Origin: CAXGUU01 sp964012875
GTDB lineage: Bacteria; Pseudomonadota; Gammaproteobacteria; Ga0077536
Assembly: GCA_964012875.1 (NCBI GenBank)
Contig: CAXGUU010000147.1
Coordinates: 1-7,965 of the forward strand
Length of the DNA: 7,965 bases
Direction of reading: 5' to 3'
Below the pieces are notes generated by a model. That model had not been told where the DNA came from. It saw only the letters and a list, made by a program, of their open reading frames with translations, and searched no databases. Below, piece after piece: positions 1-7,069 of this stretch. The number at the start of each line of letters is the position of its first letter. Position 1 is the stretch's first letter. Made by a program: the position numbers and the translations under genes.

Positions 1-1
1 C

Positions 2-607
2 CTGTGGAACTCGCAGGCCTTCGGTTTCGTAACGATGGATGACGCGTTCTGTACCGGCTCATCAATGATGCCGCAGAAGAAAAATCCGGACGTTCCTGAA
101 CTCGTGCGGGGGAAATCCGGCCGAATCTACGGCCACCTGGTGGCACTGCTGACGCTAATGAAAGCCCAGCCACTCGCCTACAATAAAGACAATCAGGAAG
201 ACAAGGAACCGCTCTTCGATACCATCGACACCCTGCTGGACTGTACCCGCGCCTTTGCCGATCTCGTCCCCAGCCTCAAGGTTCAGCGGGAACAAATGCG
301 GGCGGCGGCGGCCAAAGGGTTTATCACGGCAACTGACTTGGCGGATCACCTGGTGCGAATGGGCATTCCGTTCCGTGACGCACATGCCGTCGTCGGCGCA
401 GCAGTCGGACTTGCGGCGGAACGACAATGCGACCTGGTTGAGCTGTCGCTCGCAGACTACCAAAACATTGACCCCAGACTCGATCGAACGGTGTTTTTCG
501 TGCTTGACATGGACCAGGCGCTGGCGGCGCGTACGCATATCGGTGGCACGGCACCGGCCGCAGTGCGGGCGTCCATTCAACGTGCACGGCAGCGCCTGGC
601 TCCGTAA
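2..607 (+). CDS. argH: Argininosuccinate lyase, C-terminal part (5' end outside window)
   Basis: Cytoplasmic enzyme that splits argininosuccinate into arginine and fumarate, the last step of arginine synthesis. About 201 codons are visible, roughly the last 45% of a family usually near 460 residues; the frame is open to the left edge, so the start lies outside. The fumarase/aspartase superfamily signature GSSMMPQKKNPD begins at base 56; its flexible loop carries the catalytic serine (TCA codons 59-64). Further family landmarks follow: PLAYNKDNQEDKE, the TDLADHLVRMGIPFRDAH segment and a C-terminal GGTAP stretch. The stop is TAA at 605-607. I see no frameshift or missing core residue. The fragment resembles E. 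coli ArgH along its whole length, so the call is firm. The next gene is 174 bases away and functionally unrelated. Confidence 0.97.
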   Translation: MWNSQAFGFVTMDDAFCTGSSMMPQKKNPDVPELVRGKSGRIYGHLVALLTLMKAQPLAYNKDNQEDKEPLFDTIDTLLDCTRAFADLVPSLKVQREQMRAAAAKGFITATDLADHLVRMGIPFRDAHAVVGAAVGLAAERQCDLVELSLADYQNIDPRLDRTVFFVLDMDQALAARTHIGGTAPAAVRASIQRARQRLAP

Positions 608-781
608 CGTGTACCTGACGATTGCCGCGCACCGGAAACTCGACAGACCGCCTGTGACGCGGGCGGCATTCCCGGCGTCCGCGCTGTGCGAAGCTGCCGG
701 CAACATACCCGAGGTCGAGACCAGGGCCCAAAACAAACTGCGCGTCATCGACGAACCTACCGACTTCGCGGAAGCAACACT
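608..781. other. Intergenic region between argH and the asmA-type gene
   Basis: I find no gene here. An open frame continuous with the downstream gene reaches back to 686, but its 32 extra residues are Arg/His-rich and look like translated non-coding DNA. A GC stem is possible (CCGCC 648-652 with GGCGG 662-666, 9-base loop). No T-run follows it, so it is not a convincing intrinsic terminator for argH. I could not pick a promoter with confidence. The segment ends in the ribosome binding site of the next gene (GGAAG 770-774). Confidence 0.6.
770..774 (+). promoter_or_regulatory. Ribosome binding site of the AsmA-family gene
   Basis: GGAAG ends 7 bases before the ATG at 782. It decides the start: the open frame extends upstream to 686, but only the ATG at 782 has a ribosome binding site, and it is followed at once by a Lys-containing N-terminus and a membrane segment as in other AsmA proteins. 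Confidence 0.75.
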
Positions 782-3700
782 ATGAAAGCGATCAAGATTC
801 TGCTGCCCCTCATTGTCGTAGGCGTCATCGTCATCATCGGCGGCGTTGCCGCCTTTGTCTCGTTCACAGACCCCAACGACTTCAAAGAAACGATCGCCGA
901 AAAGGTCAAGGAGAACACGGGACGTACCTTGTCGCTCGACGGCGACCTAGAGTGGGCGTTCTGGCCCAAAATCCGTCTCAAGGCCGGCCCCATGTCACTC
1001 AGCAATGCCGAAGGCTTTGGCAACGAGCCATTCTTCGCCGCGGACGAATTCCAGGTCGCAGTCGCAACCCTGCCGCTCCTCGGCAGCCGCGTGGAAATGG
1101 ATACGGTCATCCTGCACGGCGTGTCGGTGAACCTCGCCAGGAACGCTGCTGGCGTCAGTAACTGGGATGACCTGGCCGGCGGAGAAGCCAGCAAGGATCA
1201 GGAAGGCGGCGGCCTGGGTGCCTTCGTACTAGGAGGCGTCGACATCAAGGACGCGCGCTTCACCTATAAAGATGACACGACCGGGCAGGATGTCGTGATC
1301 TCAAAAATCAATGTCGGCACCGGGGCGCTGACCCTCGGAGAACCGGTCGAGTTTTCCTTATCGCTGACAGCGGTCGCGAGCCAGCCCGCGCTCGACAGTG
1401 ACCTGAGCGTGAACGGTACGGTCGAATACAACCTTGGCGACGAACATTACATCATCGCCCCGTTAACGCTGCGCAGCGATCTGCGGGGCACTCATTTGCC
1501 GGGCGGCAAAGCCTCGATTGATTTTGGCGCCAATATCGACATCAACCTCGACGCCGAAACTGCCTCGATCACGGGATTGAAACTATCGGGCCTCGGCACC
1601 GAGATGAGCGGTCAATTCGAAGCCTCGGATATCGAGGGGGACAAACCGAGCTCCAGGGGTGAATTGAGTGTTCACGGTGCTGACCTGGCCCAGATCTTCA
1701 ACGCTTTTGAGCTCCCGGTCGGGAAGCAGCTCGGGAATGTCAGCAACCGCGCCTTCAATTTCGACCTGGCCTTCGATGCCAACATGGACACCGGCGAGGT
1801 CGTTGTCAGTAAGCTCGACGGCAACGCGCTCGGGGCGACCCTCGGCGGCACTTTCAACACAAGCGGGGCCAATACTGACAAGCCAAGCGCTAAGGGTGCC
1901 TTAAGCGCATCGGGCCCGGATCTGCCAACCCTGCTCGCCGTTCTCGGACAGCTGCAGGGCGCTGACGCCGAAACACTGGCAAGCCTGAACAAAGCCCTAG
2001 CCGGCGCCAAAGACAAGTCGTTTTCAATCAAAGCCGACCTGGACGCGGATTTAGCTGCGGGAAATGTGACCCTGCCGGTGCTCGAAGCCAAACTGCTGGG
2101 CAACACCATTACCGGCAGCATCAACGCAACTGACGCCGACAACGACAAACCCAAGGTGTCCGGTGCCCTGAACGCAGAAGGCCCGGACTTCCCAACCTTA
2201 CTCACCGTCGTGGCGCAAATGCAGGGTGCAGGTGCGGCGACATTGAAAGGCTTGTCGGCGGGTTTGAAGAATACCAGTGACCGCAGCTTCAAAGTCAGCG
2301 CGGATTTCAATGCCGATATGTCTAAAGGCGTTGCAGCAATGCCGAAATTAGCCGCCACGGTACTTGGCAATACTATCAGCGGCGAAATAAACGCCTCCAA
2401 ACTCGACGGCGACAAACCGGCAGCGAAAGGCAAGCTCACAGCGAACGGCGCCGACCTGCCCGCCATGCTCGCTATCGCCTCTCAGTTCCAGGGCGACGGT
2501 GCCGCCTTACGCGATATGGCCAAGCTGATCGCAAAGGGAAAGAGTAAAGGATTTGAGATGAATATCGGCTTCGATACCGATCTCGACGAAGGCCGGCTCG
2601 CGCTCGACACCCTGAACGCCAACTTGCTGGGTCTTAAGATCGATGGACAGTTATCCGGCAACGGCGTCGATTTCGAGAAAAGCAAAGGCTCACTTGACGG
2701 CAAGCTCAGTGTAACCAGCCAAGATCTCGGGGTGCTGCTGCGCAGCGCCGGGCAGGCGGATCTGGCGAAGTCGGTCAGAACGGTCGACATCAATGCCGGT
2801 ATTCAGGGCAGTCTTTCTGATCTCAGCATCACGCCCTTGTCGATCGTCACGCAGATTCACAGTCCCGAGGTTAAAAAACCAGTGGACCTTAAAGTCAGCG
2901 CAGAAAAAGCGCGGGCGAACCTCGATAAAGACACATTTGAACTCGAAGGCCTCACGATCACGGGCCTGGGTCTGAACGCCAACCTCGACCTTGAGGCCAA
3001 TAAAATTTCAGACTCGCCCAGCTTCAAAGGCAGACTTTCGGTGCCGCCGTTCAACCTGCGCAAGTTGTTAGCGAGCCTGAACCAACCGGTGCCGAAAACC
3101 AAAGATCCAAAGACTCTTACAAAAGTAAGTCTAGCCAGTGACATCGGTGGTACGGCTGAAAGTATCAAGCTGAGCGGGCTGCAGATTGGCCTCGACAGCA
3201 GCACGCTGAAAGGCGACATCAACGTCGCGAGTTTTACCGGCCCGGATCTGACCTTCGAAATAGGCATTGACCAGATCAAAGTCGAAAATTATCTCGACCC
3301 TGACCCGGCGCCGGCGCCGGCGAAAAAGCCGACACCCCAAAAGACCGCCAAACGGAAAACTAGCGGGAAAGGCGCAACGGCCGTCGCGACGAAAAAGCCA
3401 GCGAACGCCCGCGACGACGCTATTCCGGTAGAACTGCTGCGTGCGCTCAAAGTGGAAGGCAAGCTTTTGATTGGCGACGTCGTGTTGTCGGGTGCGAAAA
3501 TGAAGAACATTCGCTTTGCCGTCAATGCGGCCAACGGCGTGGTCATGGTGTCTGAGATTGGAGCAGACATGTATGGCGGGGGCTATAACGGTGCCATCAC
3601 GCTGAACGCGAAAAATCCCGAGACGGTGCTCAGCCTGGACAGTAATCTGAGCAACGTTAATATTGAGCCGCTCATCATCGATATGGTCGAGAACAACATG

Positions 3701-4300
3701 CTGTCCGGCATTGTTAACTTCAATGCCAAGCTTAAAGGCGTAGGAACGAATGGGGATGGCATCAAGAAAACGCTCAACGGTAAAGGCGCGTTCAAAACGA
3801 CCAACGGTGTTTTCCGCGGCGTGGACGCGGTTGCGGTGCTCGGGGCAGTCGAGCAGATCATCGAGTGCAAGTGTCCCGTCCCAGTGCCTACCAAAGGCGG
3901 CGAAACCCGCTTTACAAGTTTGAGCGGAAATCTGATTGCCAAGCAGGGCATCATCAGAAACAGCGACTTATTGATGCAAGGTGACGGCTTTCAAATCACA
4001 GGCAAAGGCATCCTGGCCAACCTCCACGACAACACAACGAAGTACAACTTGACCCTCGCCGTGCCGGAACAGGCGAAACAAGCCGGTGTCTCGAATTACA
4101 ACCTGGGGGGGTACGCAGTCCCCATCAAATGCCGGGGCAGTCTTGAAAGCCCCAGTTGTCTGCCAAATTTCGGCGATCTTCTGAAACAGGTTGTCGGCGA
4201 CGCCGCTAAGAAGAAAGTGCAGGAAGAGATCGGCGACAAACTCAAGAACGTGATTCCTCGTGACGCTGGCGAAGCCCTCAGAAAGATTTTCAAGTTCTGA
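782..4300 (+). CDS. asmA: Long AsmA-family inner-membrane-anchored envelope protein with expanded internal repeats
   Basis: A 1172-residue protein; E. coli AsmA has about 617. AsmA-like proteins (AsmA, TamB, YhdP, YdbH) are anchored in the inner membrane, with a long periplasmic beta-rich body. TamB, YhdP and YdbH are implicated in moving phospholipid to the outer membrane. Visible in order: one membrane helix (about residues 4-28); the conserved AsmA N-terminal module, with DPNDFK near 32-37 and GDLEWAFWPKI soon after; four tandem units of about 89 residues (288-632); AsmA-type blades such as FKGRLSVPPFNLRKLL near 748; a Pro/Ala/Lys linker (839-880); and the C-terminal AsmA domain beginning IPVELLRALKVEG at 881, with a GGGYNG turn and NIEPL. 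Its only cysteines are C1029, C1031, C1117 and C1126. asmA next to mutY-yggX recurs in gammaproteobacteria. The family call is firm; the exact paralogue and cargo are not known, so the symbol is a family name. Confidence 0.9.
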   Translation: MKAIKILLPLIVVGVIVIIGGVAAFVSFTDPNDFKETIAEKVKENTGRTLSLDGDLEWAFWPKIRLKAGPMSLSNAEGFGNEPFFAADEFQVAVATLPLLGSRVEMDTVILHGVSVNLARNAAGVSNWDDLAGGEASKDQEGGGLGAFVLGGVDIKDARFTYKDDTTGQDVVISKINVGTGALTLGEPVEFSLSLTAVASQPALDSDLSVNGTVEYNLGDEHYIIAPLTLRSDLRGTHLPGGKASIDFGANIDINLDAETASITGLKLSGLGTEMSGQFEASDIEGDKPSSRGELSVHGADLAQIFNAFELPVGKQLGNVSNRAFNFDLAFDANMDTGEVVVSKLDGNALGATLGGTFNTSGANTDKPSAKGALSASGPDLPTLLAVLGQLQGADAETLASLNKALAGAKDKSFSIKADLDADLAAGNVTLPVLEAKLLGNTITGSINATDADNDKPKVSGALNAEGPDFPTLLTVVAQMQGAGAATLKGLSAGLKNTSDRSFKVSADFNADMSKGVAAMPKLAATVLGNTISGEINASKLDGDKPAAKGKLTANGADLPAMLAIASQFQGDGAALRDMAKLIAKGKSKGFEMNIGFDTDLDEGRLALDTLNANLLGLKIDGQLSGNGVDFEKSKGSLDGKLSVTSQDLGVLLRSAGQADLAKSVRTVDINAGIQGSLSDLSITPLSIVTQIHSPEVKKPVDLKVSAEKARANLDKDTFELEGLTITGLGLNANLDLEANKISDSPSFKGRLSVPPFNLRKLLASLNQPVPKTKDPKTLTKVSLASDIGGTAESIKLSGLQIGLDSSTLKGDINVASFTGPDLTFEIGIDQIKVENYLDPDPAPAPAKKPTPQKTAKRKTSGKGATAVATKKPANARDDAIPVELLRALKVEGKLLIGDVVLSGAKMKNIRFAVNAANGVVMVSEIGADMYGGGYNGAITLNAKNPETVLSLDSNLSNVNIEPLIIDMVENNMLSGIVNFNAKLKGVGTNGDGIKKTLNGKGAFKTTNGVFRGVDAVAVLGAVEQIIECKCPVPVPTKGGETRFTSLSGNLIAKQGIIRNSDLLMQGDGFQITGKGILANLHDNTTKYNLTLAVPEQAKQAGVSNYNLGGYAVPIKCRGSLESPSCLPNFGDLLKQVVGDAAKKKVQEEIGDKLKNVIPRDAGEALRKIFKF
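1643..2677 (+). repeat. Four tandem protein-level repeat units (about 89 aa each) inside the AsmA-family gene
   Basis: Units begin at residues 288, 367, 456 and 545, each at a Lys (K-P-x-x-x-G-x-L), and a degenerate fifth start is at 633. Lengths are 79, 89, 89 and 88 residues. Each runs: KP...G.L...G.DLP; an Ala/Leu-rich helical stretch around 'QLQGADAETL'; S/G-F....DFDADL; a Leu-rich strand; and LGNTI.G.INA before the next unit. By my hand count units 2 and 3 align without gaps with 45 of 89 residues identical. The repeat is clear in protein; the DNA has diverged. Confidence 0.85.
3305..3322 (+). repeat. Three perfect copies of the hexamer CCGGCG, encoding Pro-Ala-Pro-Ala-Pro-Ala
   Basis: Three direct copies (3305-3310, 3311-3316, 3317-3322) lie in the interdomain linker of the AsmA-family protein (residues 842-847). 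Gain or loss of a copy would stay in frame, so the linker could vary in length by slippage. Confidence 0.8.
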
Positions 4301-4337
4301 GTTGCCCGAAGATGTGGCTAACCGGAAGCAGTCTGCA

Positions 4338-4916
4338 GTGACCACGACTGCCCGATTGTTGGCTGGGACCGGCCTGCTTCTCATGGCTTGCCGCCTTGGT
4401 GCCGTTGAATTGCTGGAGTCCAGCCTCGAATTCGACGGCAAAACCTATACTTTCCGGTATGCCGCGAAACTTACAGCGAGCCGAGAGTCCGTCTTCGGCG
4501 TCATGACCGACCATGAACGCCTGCACCGAACAAATGACAACATCATTAAAAGCGGCGTGCTTGAACCGTACTCCGAATTGCAGCTTAAACGGTTCATCCA
4601 GGTCGACCGCTGCGTATTGAGCTTTTGTTTCGAACTTCACTTTGTCGAGAACGTAAAACAAACGCGGAACCGTTTGACTGCCTCAATGATCGCCGACGAA
4701 AGCACGTTCAAAGACGAAGTCTCGGAATGGCATGTTGACGGTGAACACGCGGGCGCGACGATCCTGACCGTGCGCGCTTCGCAGACACTTGATCTTTGGG
4801 TACCCCCAGGCATTGGCAACCCAATCCTGCGGCGAATTTTTCACGACGAACTTGTCGAAACCCTGACCAACGTTGAACGCCTTGCGATGGTGGAGACACA
4901 AGCGAGTTTGCAATGA
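4338..4916 (+). CDS. SRPBCC (START/polyketide cyclase-like) family protein, exported, possible lipoprotein
   Basis: A small ligand-binding fold of the SRPBCC superfamily, judged from pattern: an initial strand (TYTFRYAAKL), a helix with VFGVMTDHERL, a central RCVLSFCFEL pair of cysteines (C92 and C97 from this start), a strand ending SEWHVDGEH, and a C-terminal helix preceded by the family-typical LWVPPGIGNPILRR. The ligand is unknown. The frame is open from 4260, inside the preceding gene, and offers GTG starts at 4260, 4314 and 4338. I chose 4338 because GGAAG (4324-4328) sits 9 bases upstream and because it yields a compact signal peptide, MTTTARLLAGTGLLLMAC, ending in a lipobox-like LMAC (C18). 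This start gives 192 residues. Its stop overlaps the mutY start (ATGA). It lies between asmA and mutY, which are often direct neighbours, suggesting an envelope role with the AsmA protein; that is inference. Confidence 0.75.
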   Translation: MTTTARLLAGTGLLLMACRLGAVELLESSLEFDGKTYTFRYAAKLTASRESVFGVMTDHERLHRTNDNIIKSGVLEPYSELQLKRFIQVDRCVLSFCFELHFVENVKQTRNRLTASMIADESTFKDEVSEWHVDGEHAGATILTVRASQTLDLWVPPGIGNPILRRIFHDELVETLTNVERLAMVETQASLQ

Positions 4917-5986
4917 CCAGGACAAGACCGAGCCTCGCCGCTCGACTGATTGCCTGGCATGCTGAGCACGGCCGCCACGACCTGCCCTGGCAAACAGATG
5001 CAACGCCGTACCGCGTCTGGGTATCGGAAATCATGTTGCAACAGACGCAGGTCGCGACCGTCATCGACTATTTTGACCGGTTCATGGCCCGCTTTCCGGA
5101 CGTGTCGGCGCTTGCCAACGCGCCGCTCGACGAGGTGCTGCATTTGTGGTCAGGTCTCGGGTACTACGCGCGCGCCCGCAACCTGCACCGGGCCGCGCGG
5201 AAAATTCAGGAGAAATTTCGTGGCGTCTTTCCAGACACCATTGAGGATTTAACGGCGCTACCTGGCATCGGTCGCTCAACGGCCGGCGCAATCATGAGTC
5301 TTGCCTATGGCGCGCGCGCCGCGATCCTCGATGGCAACGTCAAACGGGTACTCGCGCGCTATCACGCCGTCGATGGCTGGCCGGGGAAATCCGCGGTCGC
5401 CAAAACGCTGTGGACACTCGCTGAATCCGAACTGCCGGCTACTGACTGCCGTATTTACACCCAGTCACTGATGGATCTCGGCGCGGGTATTTGCGGTTCG
5501 AAGCGGCCGCAGTGCCCGGCCTGCCCGCTCCGCGTTGACTGCGCCGGACGCCGGTCGGGTCATCCGGAAGATTACCCCTCAGCGCGCCCTAAGCGAGTTT
5601 TACCGGACCGCACAACGAAATTTCTGGTGATTCAAAATGAATCCGGCGAAGTCCTTCTGGAGCGCCGACCACCCCAGGGCATCTGGGGCGGGTTGTGGTG
5701 CTTTCCTGAACTTGCATGCGGTGACACCGAGGCGGAAAAACTGACCGCGCTCAGCATCGAACGTTATGAACCGGGTGCCCCGCTACCCGGTTTCACCCAT
5801 ACCTTCACCCACTTCAAACTCGCGATCGAACCGGTTGTTATCTCAGTGCGCGGCTTCAGATCCGAAGTGCGGGGTAACGATCAGTTCAACTGGTACGACA
5901 TCAACGCGGCGACCGCGATCGGACTCCCACGACCGGTGCAGAAATTGCTCCAGGCGCTCGATCGGCAAATTGAACTGCTACAATGA
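4913..5986 (+). CDS. mutY: A/G-specific adenine DNA glycosylase
   Basis: Removes adenine mispaired with 8-oxoguanine, preventing G:C to T:A mutations. It has 357 residues, near the E. coli length of 350. All key parts are present: the catalytic glutamate E39 in SEIMLQQTQV, the helix-hairpin-helix LPGIGRSTAGAI (116-127), the catalytic aspartate D140 in ILDGNVKRV, and the four 4Fe-4S ligands C194, C201, C204 and C210 (C-x6-C-x2-C-x5-C). Each lies exactly two positions after its E. coli counterpart. The C-terminal Nudix-like domain (about 235-350) that recognises oxidised guanine follows, with GGLWCFPE (260-266) and FTHTFTHF (294-301). The ATG shares ATGA with the stop of the preceding gene, indicating translational coupling; only a weak GCGAG (4902-4906) precedes it. 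Intact and not unusual. Confidence 0.98.
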   Translation: MTRTRPSLAARLIAWHAEHGRHDLPWQTDATPYRVWVSEIMLQQTQVATVIDYFDRFMARFPDVSALANAPLDEVLHLWSGLGYYARARNLHRAARKIQEKFRGVFPDTIEDLTALPGIGRSTAGAIMSLAYGARAAILDGNVKRVLARYHAVDGWPGKSAVAKTLWTLAESELPATDCRIYTQSLMDLGAGICGSKRPQCPACPLRVDCAGRRSGHPEDYPSARPKRVLPDRTTKFLVIQNESGEVLLERRPPQGIWGGLWCFPELACGDTEAEKLTALSIERYEPGAPLPGFTHTFTHFKLAIEPVVISVRGFRSEVRGNDQFNWYDINAATAIGLPRPVQKLLQALDRQIELLQ

Positions 5987-5991
5987 ACGCC

Positions 5992-6267
5992 ATGAGTAGA
6001 ACTGTTCATTGCATTAAACTCGATCGCGAAGCAGAAAGCCTAAAAATGCCGCCCTACCCCGGCGAGCTGGGGCAACGGATCTTCGAGCAGGTGAGCCAGG
6101 AAGCATGGCAGGGATGGCTGCAACACCAGACCATGTTGATCAACGAATACCGCCTGACCCCGATCGAGCCCAAGGACCGTGCTTTCCTCGAACAGGAAAT
6201 GGAGAAGTATTTTTTTGGCGAAGGTTCAGAAGCGCCGAAAGACTTCGTCGCACCTGATCCCGGATAG
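5992..6267 (+). CDS. yggX: Probable Fe(2+)-trafficking protein YggX
   Basis: A small cytoplasmic protein (91 residues) that protects iron-sulfur clusters from oxidative damage and is thought to handle labile iron. The sequence follows the family throughout: MSRTVHC with the conserved cysteine C7, then PPYPGELGQRIFEQVSQEAW, the hallmark HQTMLINEYRL, and FLEQEMEKYFFG near the end. I chose the ATG at 5992 because homologues begin MSRT. An in-frame ATG at 5983 would add Met-Asn-Ala and overlap the mutY stop as ATGA, so ribosomes may re-initiate there; neither has a clear ribosome binding site. Its position directly after mutY is conserved in gammaproteobacteria and fits a link between a 4Fe-4S repair enzyme and a protector of such clusters. 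Confidence 0.96.
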   Translation: MSRTVHCIKLDREAESLKMPPYPGELGQRIFEQVSQEAWQGWLQHQTMLINEYRLTPIEPKDRAFLEQEMEKYFFGEGSEAPKDFVAPDPG

Positions 6268-6274
6268 CCTCGTT

Positions 6275-7069
6275 TCAGAAAAACGCGACGTAGCAGGCAA
6301 CAGCCAGCATGGCAACTGCGGGCACCTGCGTCGACCACAAACGGTCGGGGATCACACGCTCCAACAGTATGAAAGCTGACAACGCAGCCATCACCACGAC
6401 GCTCATAGCACCACCGGCGAACATCAGCAGCATCAGCACCCAGCAACAGCCGATACAAAACAGTCCATGGCGGAAACCGAGATCGAGGGCACCCGAATAA
6501 CCCTCACGCCAGTTTTCCATAAGAAAACTCATGGGACTTTGGCAGTGACTCAGGCAGGCGTCTTTCATCGGCGTAAGCTGCCACATGCCGGCGACGGCGA
6601 ATATGCCGGCAGCGGCCGGGCGACTGGTTTCCAGCAACATCCCGTGTAGCCAGCCGTTCGCATGCAGCCACCATTGCACTATGGCCGCTGCGATCGAAAA
6701 CACCGACCAGCTCGCGAGGTAGCCCAGCGCGAACACGAACGTACATCCCTCGGTATTACCCCTACGCAACATGCCCCGATACATCATGGCGAGCGGCACC
6801 ACGGCCGGCACCATCATCGCCACCATCATCACGATCCACATCACCGATGCCGCCACGATGTAGGGTAAAGGCGACGCCGGCGACATCATGACCCACATAA
6901 GATCCATGATGAGACCCTCGCCCTGCATCGACGTCATCGCGGATTCCGAGACGAGCAAGAACCACCAGCCAGCGGCAGCGACGACCGCCAGCGCGATGAA
7001 ACTCAGGCGCCGCTCAAGCGCGCGCAGCGTGAAGGCTGTCGATGCGATCAGGCGATCTCGCCAGCCCAC
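6275..7069 (-). CDS. DUF2182 family multi-pass membrane protein, predicted metal-binding
   Basis: 264 residues from the GTG at 7069. The family (DUF2182, COG5486) is described only as predicted metal-binding integral membrane proteins. I see about seven hydrophobic segments, near residues 23-40, 70-96, 111-134, 150-166, 202-220, 221-238 and 248-264. Twelve methionines fall in residues 48-97, in runs such as MWVMM and MWIVMMVAMM. A loop holds C172-x2-H-C176 before SPMSF, followed by RHGLFCIGCCW (C205, C208, C209). Such Met/Cys/His clustering in a membrane suggests soft-metal binding, perhaps copper. The start is uncertain. The ATG at 7117 would overlap the upstream gene by 70 bases, GTG 7069 by 22, and a CTG at 7051 by 4 (CTGA); none has a strong ribosome binding site. 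It is read after the DUF1326 gene and ends 7 bases from the yggX stop, tail to tail. Confidence 0.87.
   Translation of the reverse strand: MGWRDRLIASTAFTLRALERRLSFIALAVVAAAGWWFLLVSESAMTSMQGEGLIMDLMWVMMSPASPLPYIVAASVMWIVMMVAMMVPAVVPLAMMYRGMLRRGNTEGCTFVFALGYLASWSVFSIAAAIVQWWLHANGWLHGMLLETSRPAAAGIFAVAGMWQLTPMKDACLSHCQSPMSFLMENWREGYSGALDLGFRHGLFCIGCCWVLMLLMFAGGAMSVVVMAALSAFILLERVIPDRLWSTQVPAVAMLAVACYVAFF

Noticed and set aside
648..666. CCGCC/GGCGG stem as an argH terminator
   Set aside because: The loop is 9 bases and no T-run follows; GC-rich DNA makes such stems common.
155..748. Open frame on the - strand across the argH end and the intergenic region
   Set aside because: It is antisense to conserved argH codons; the product is Arg/Cys-rich with no family pattern and no ribosome binding site.
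1672..2466. Long open frame on the - strand (264 codons) opposite the AsmA repeats
   Set aside because: It lies entirely antisense to a well-supported gene. Its Ser/Ala/Leu-rich, low-complexity product mirrors the codon pattern of the repeats, with no recognisable domain.
6268..6285. Bidirectional terminator between yggX and the DUF2182 gene (CGTTT/AAACG stem at 6271-6285)
   Set aside because: The stem is only 5 bp and mostly A-T, and it overlaps the DUF2182 coding end. The convergent genes are 7 bases apart with no convincing terminator.
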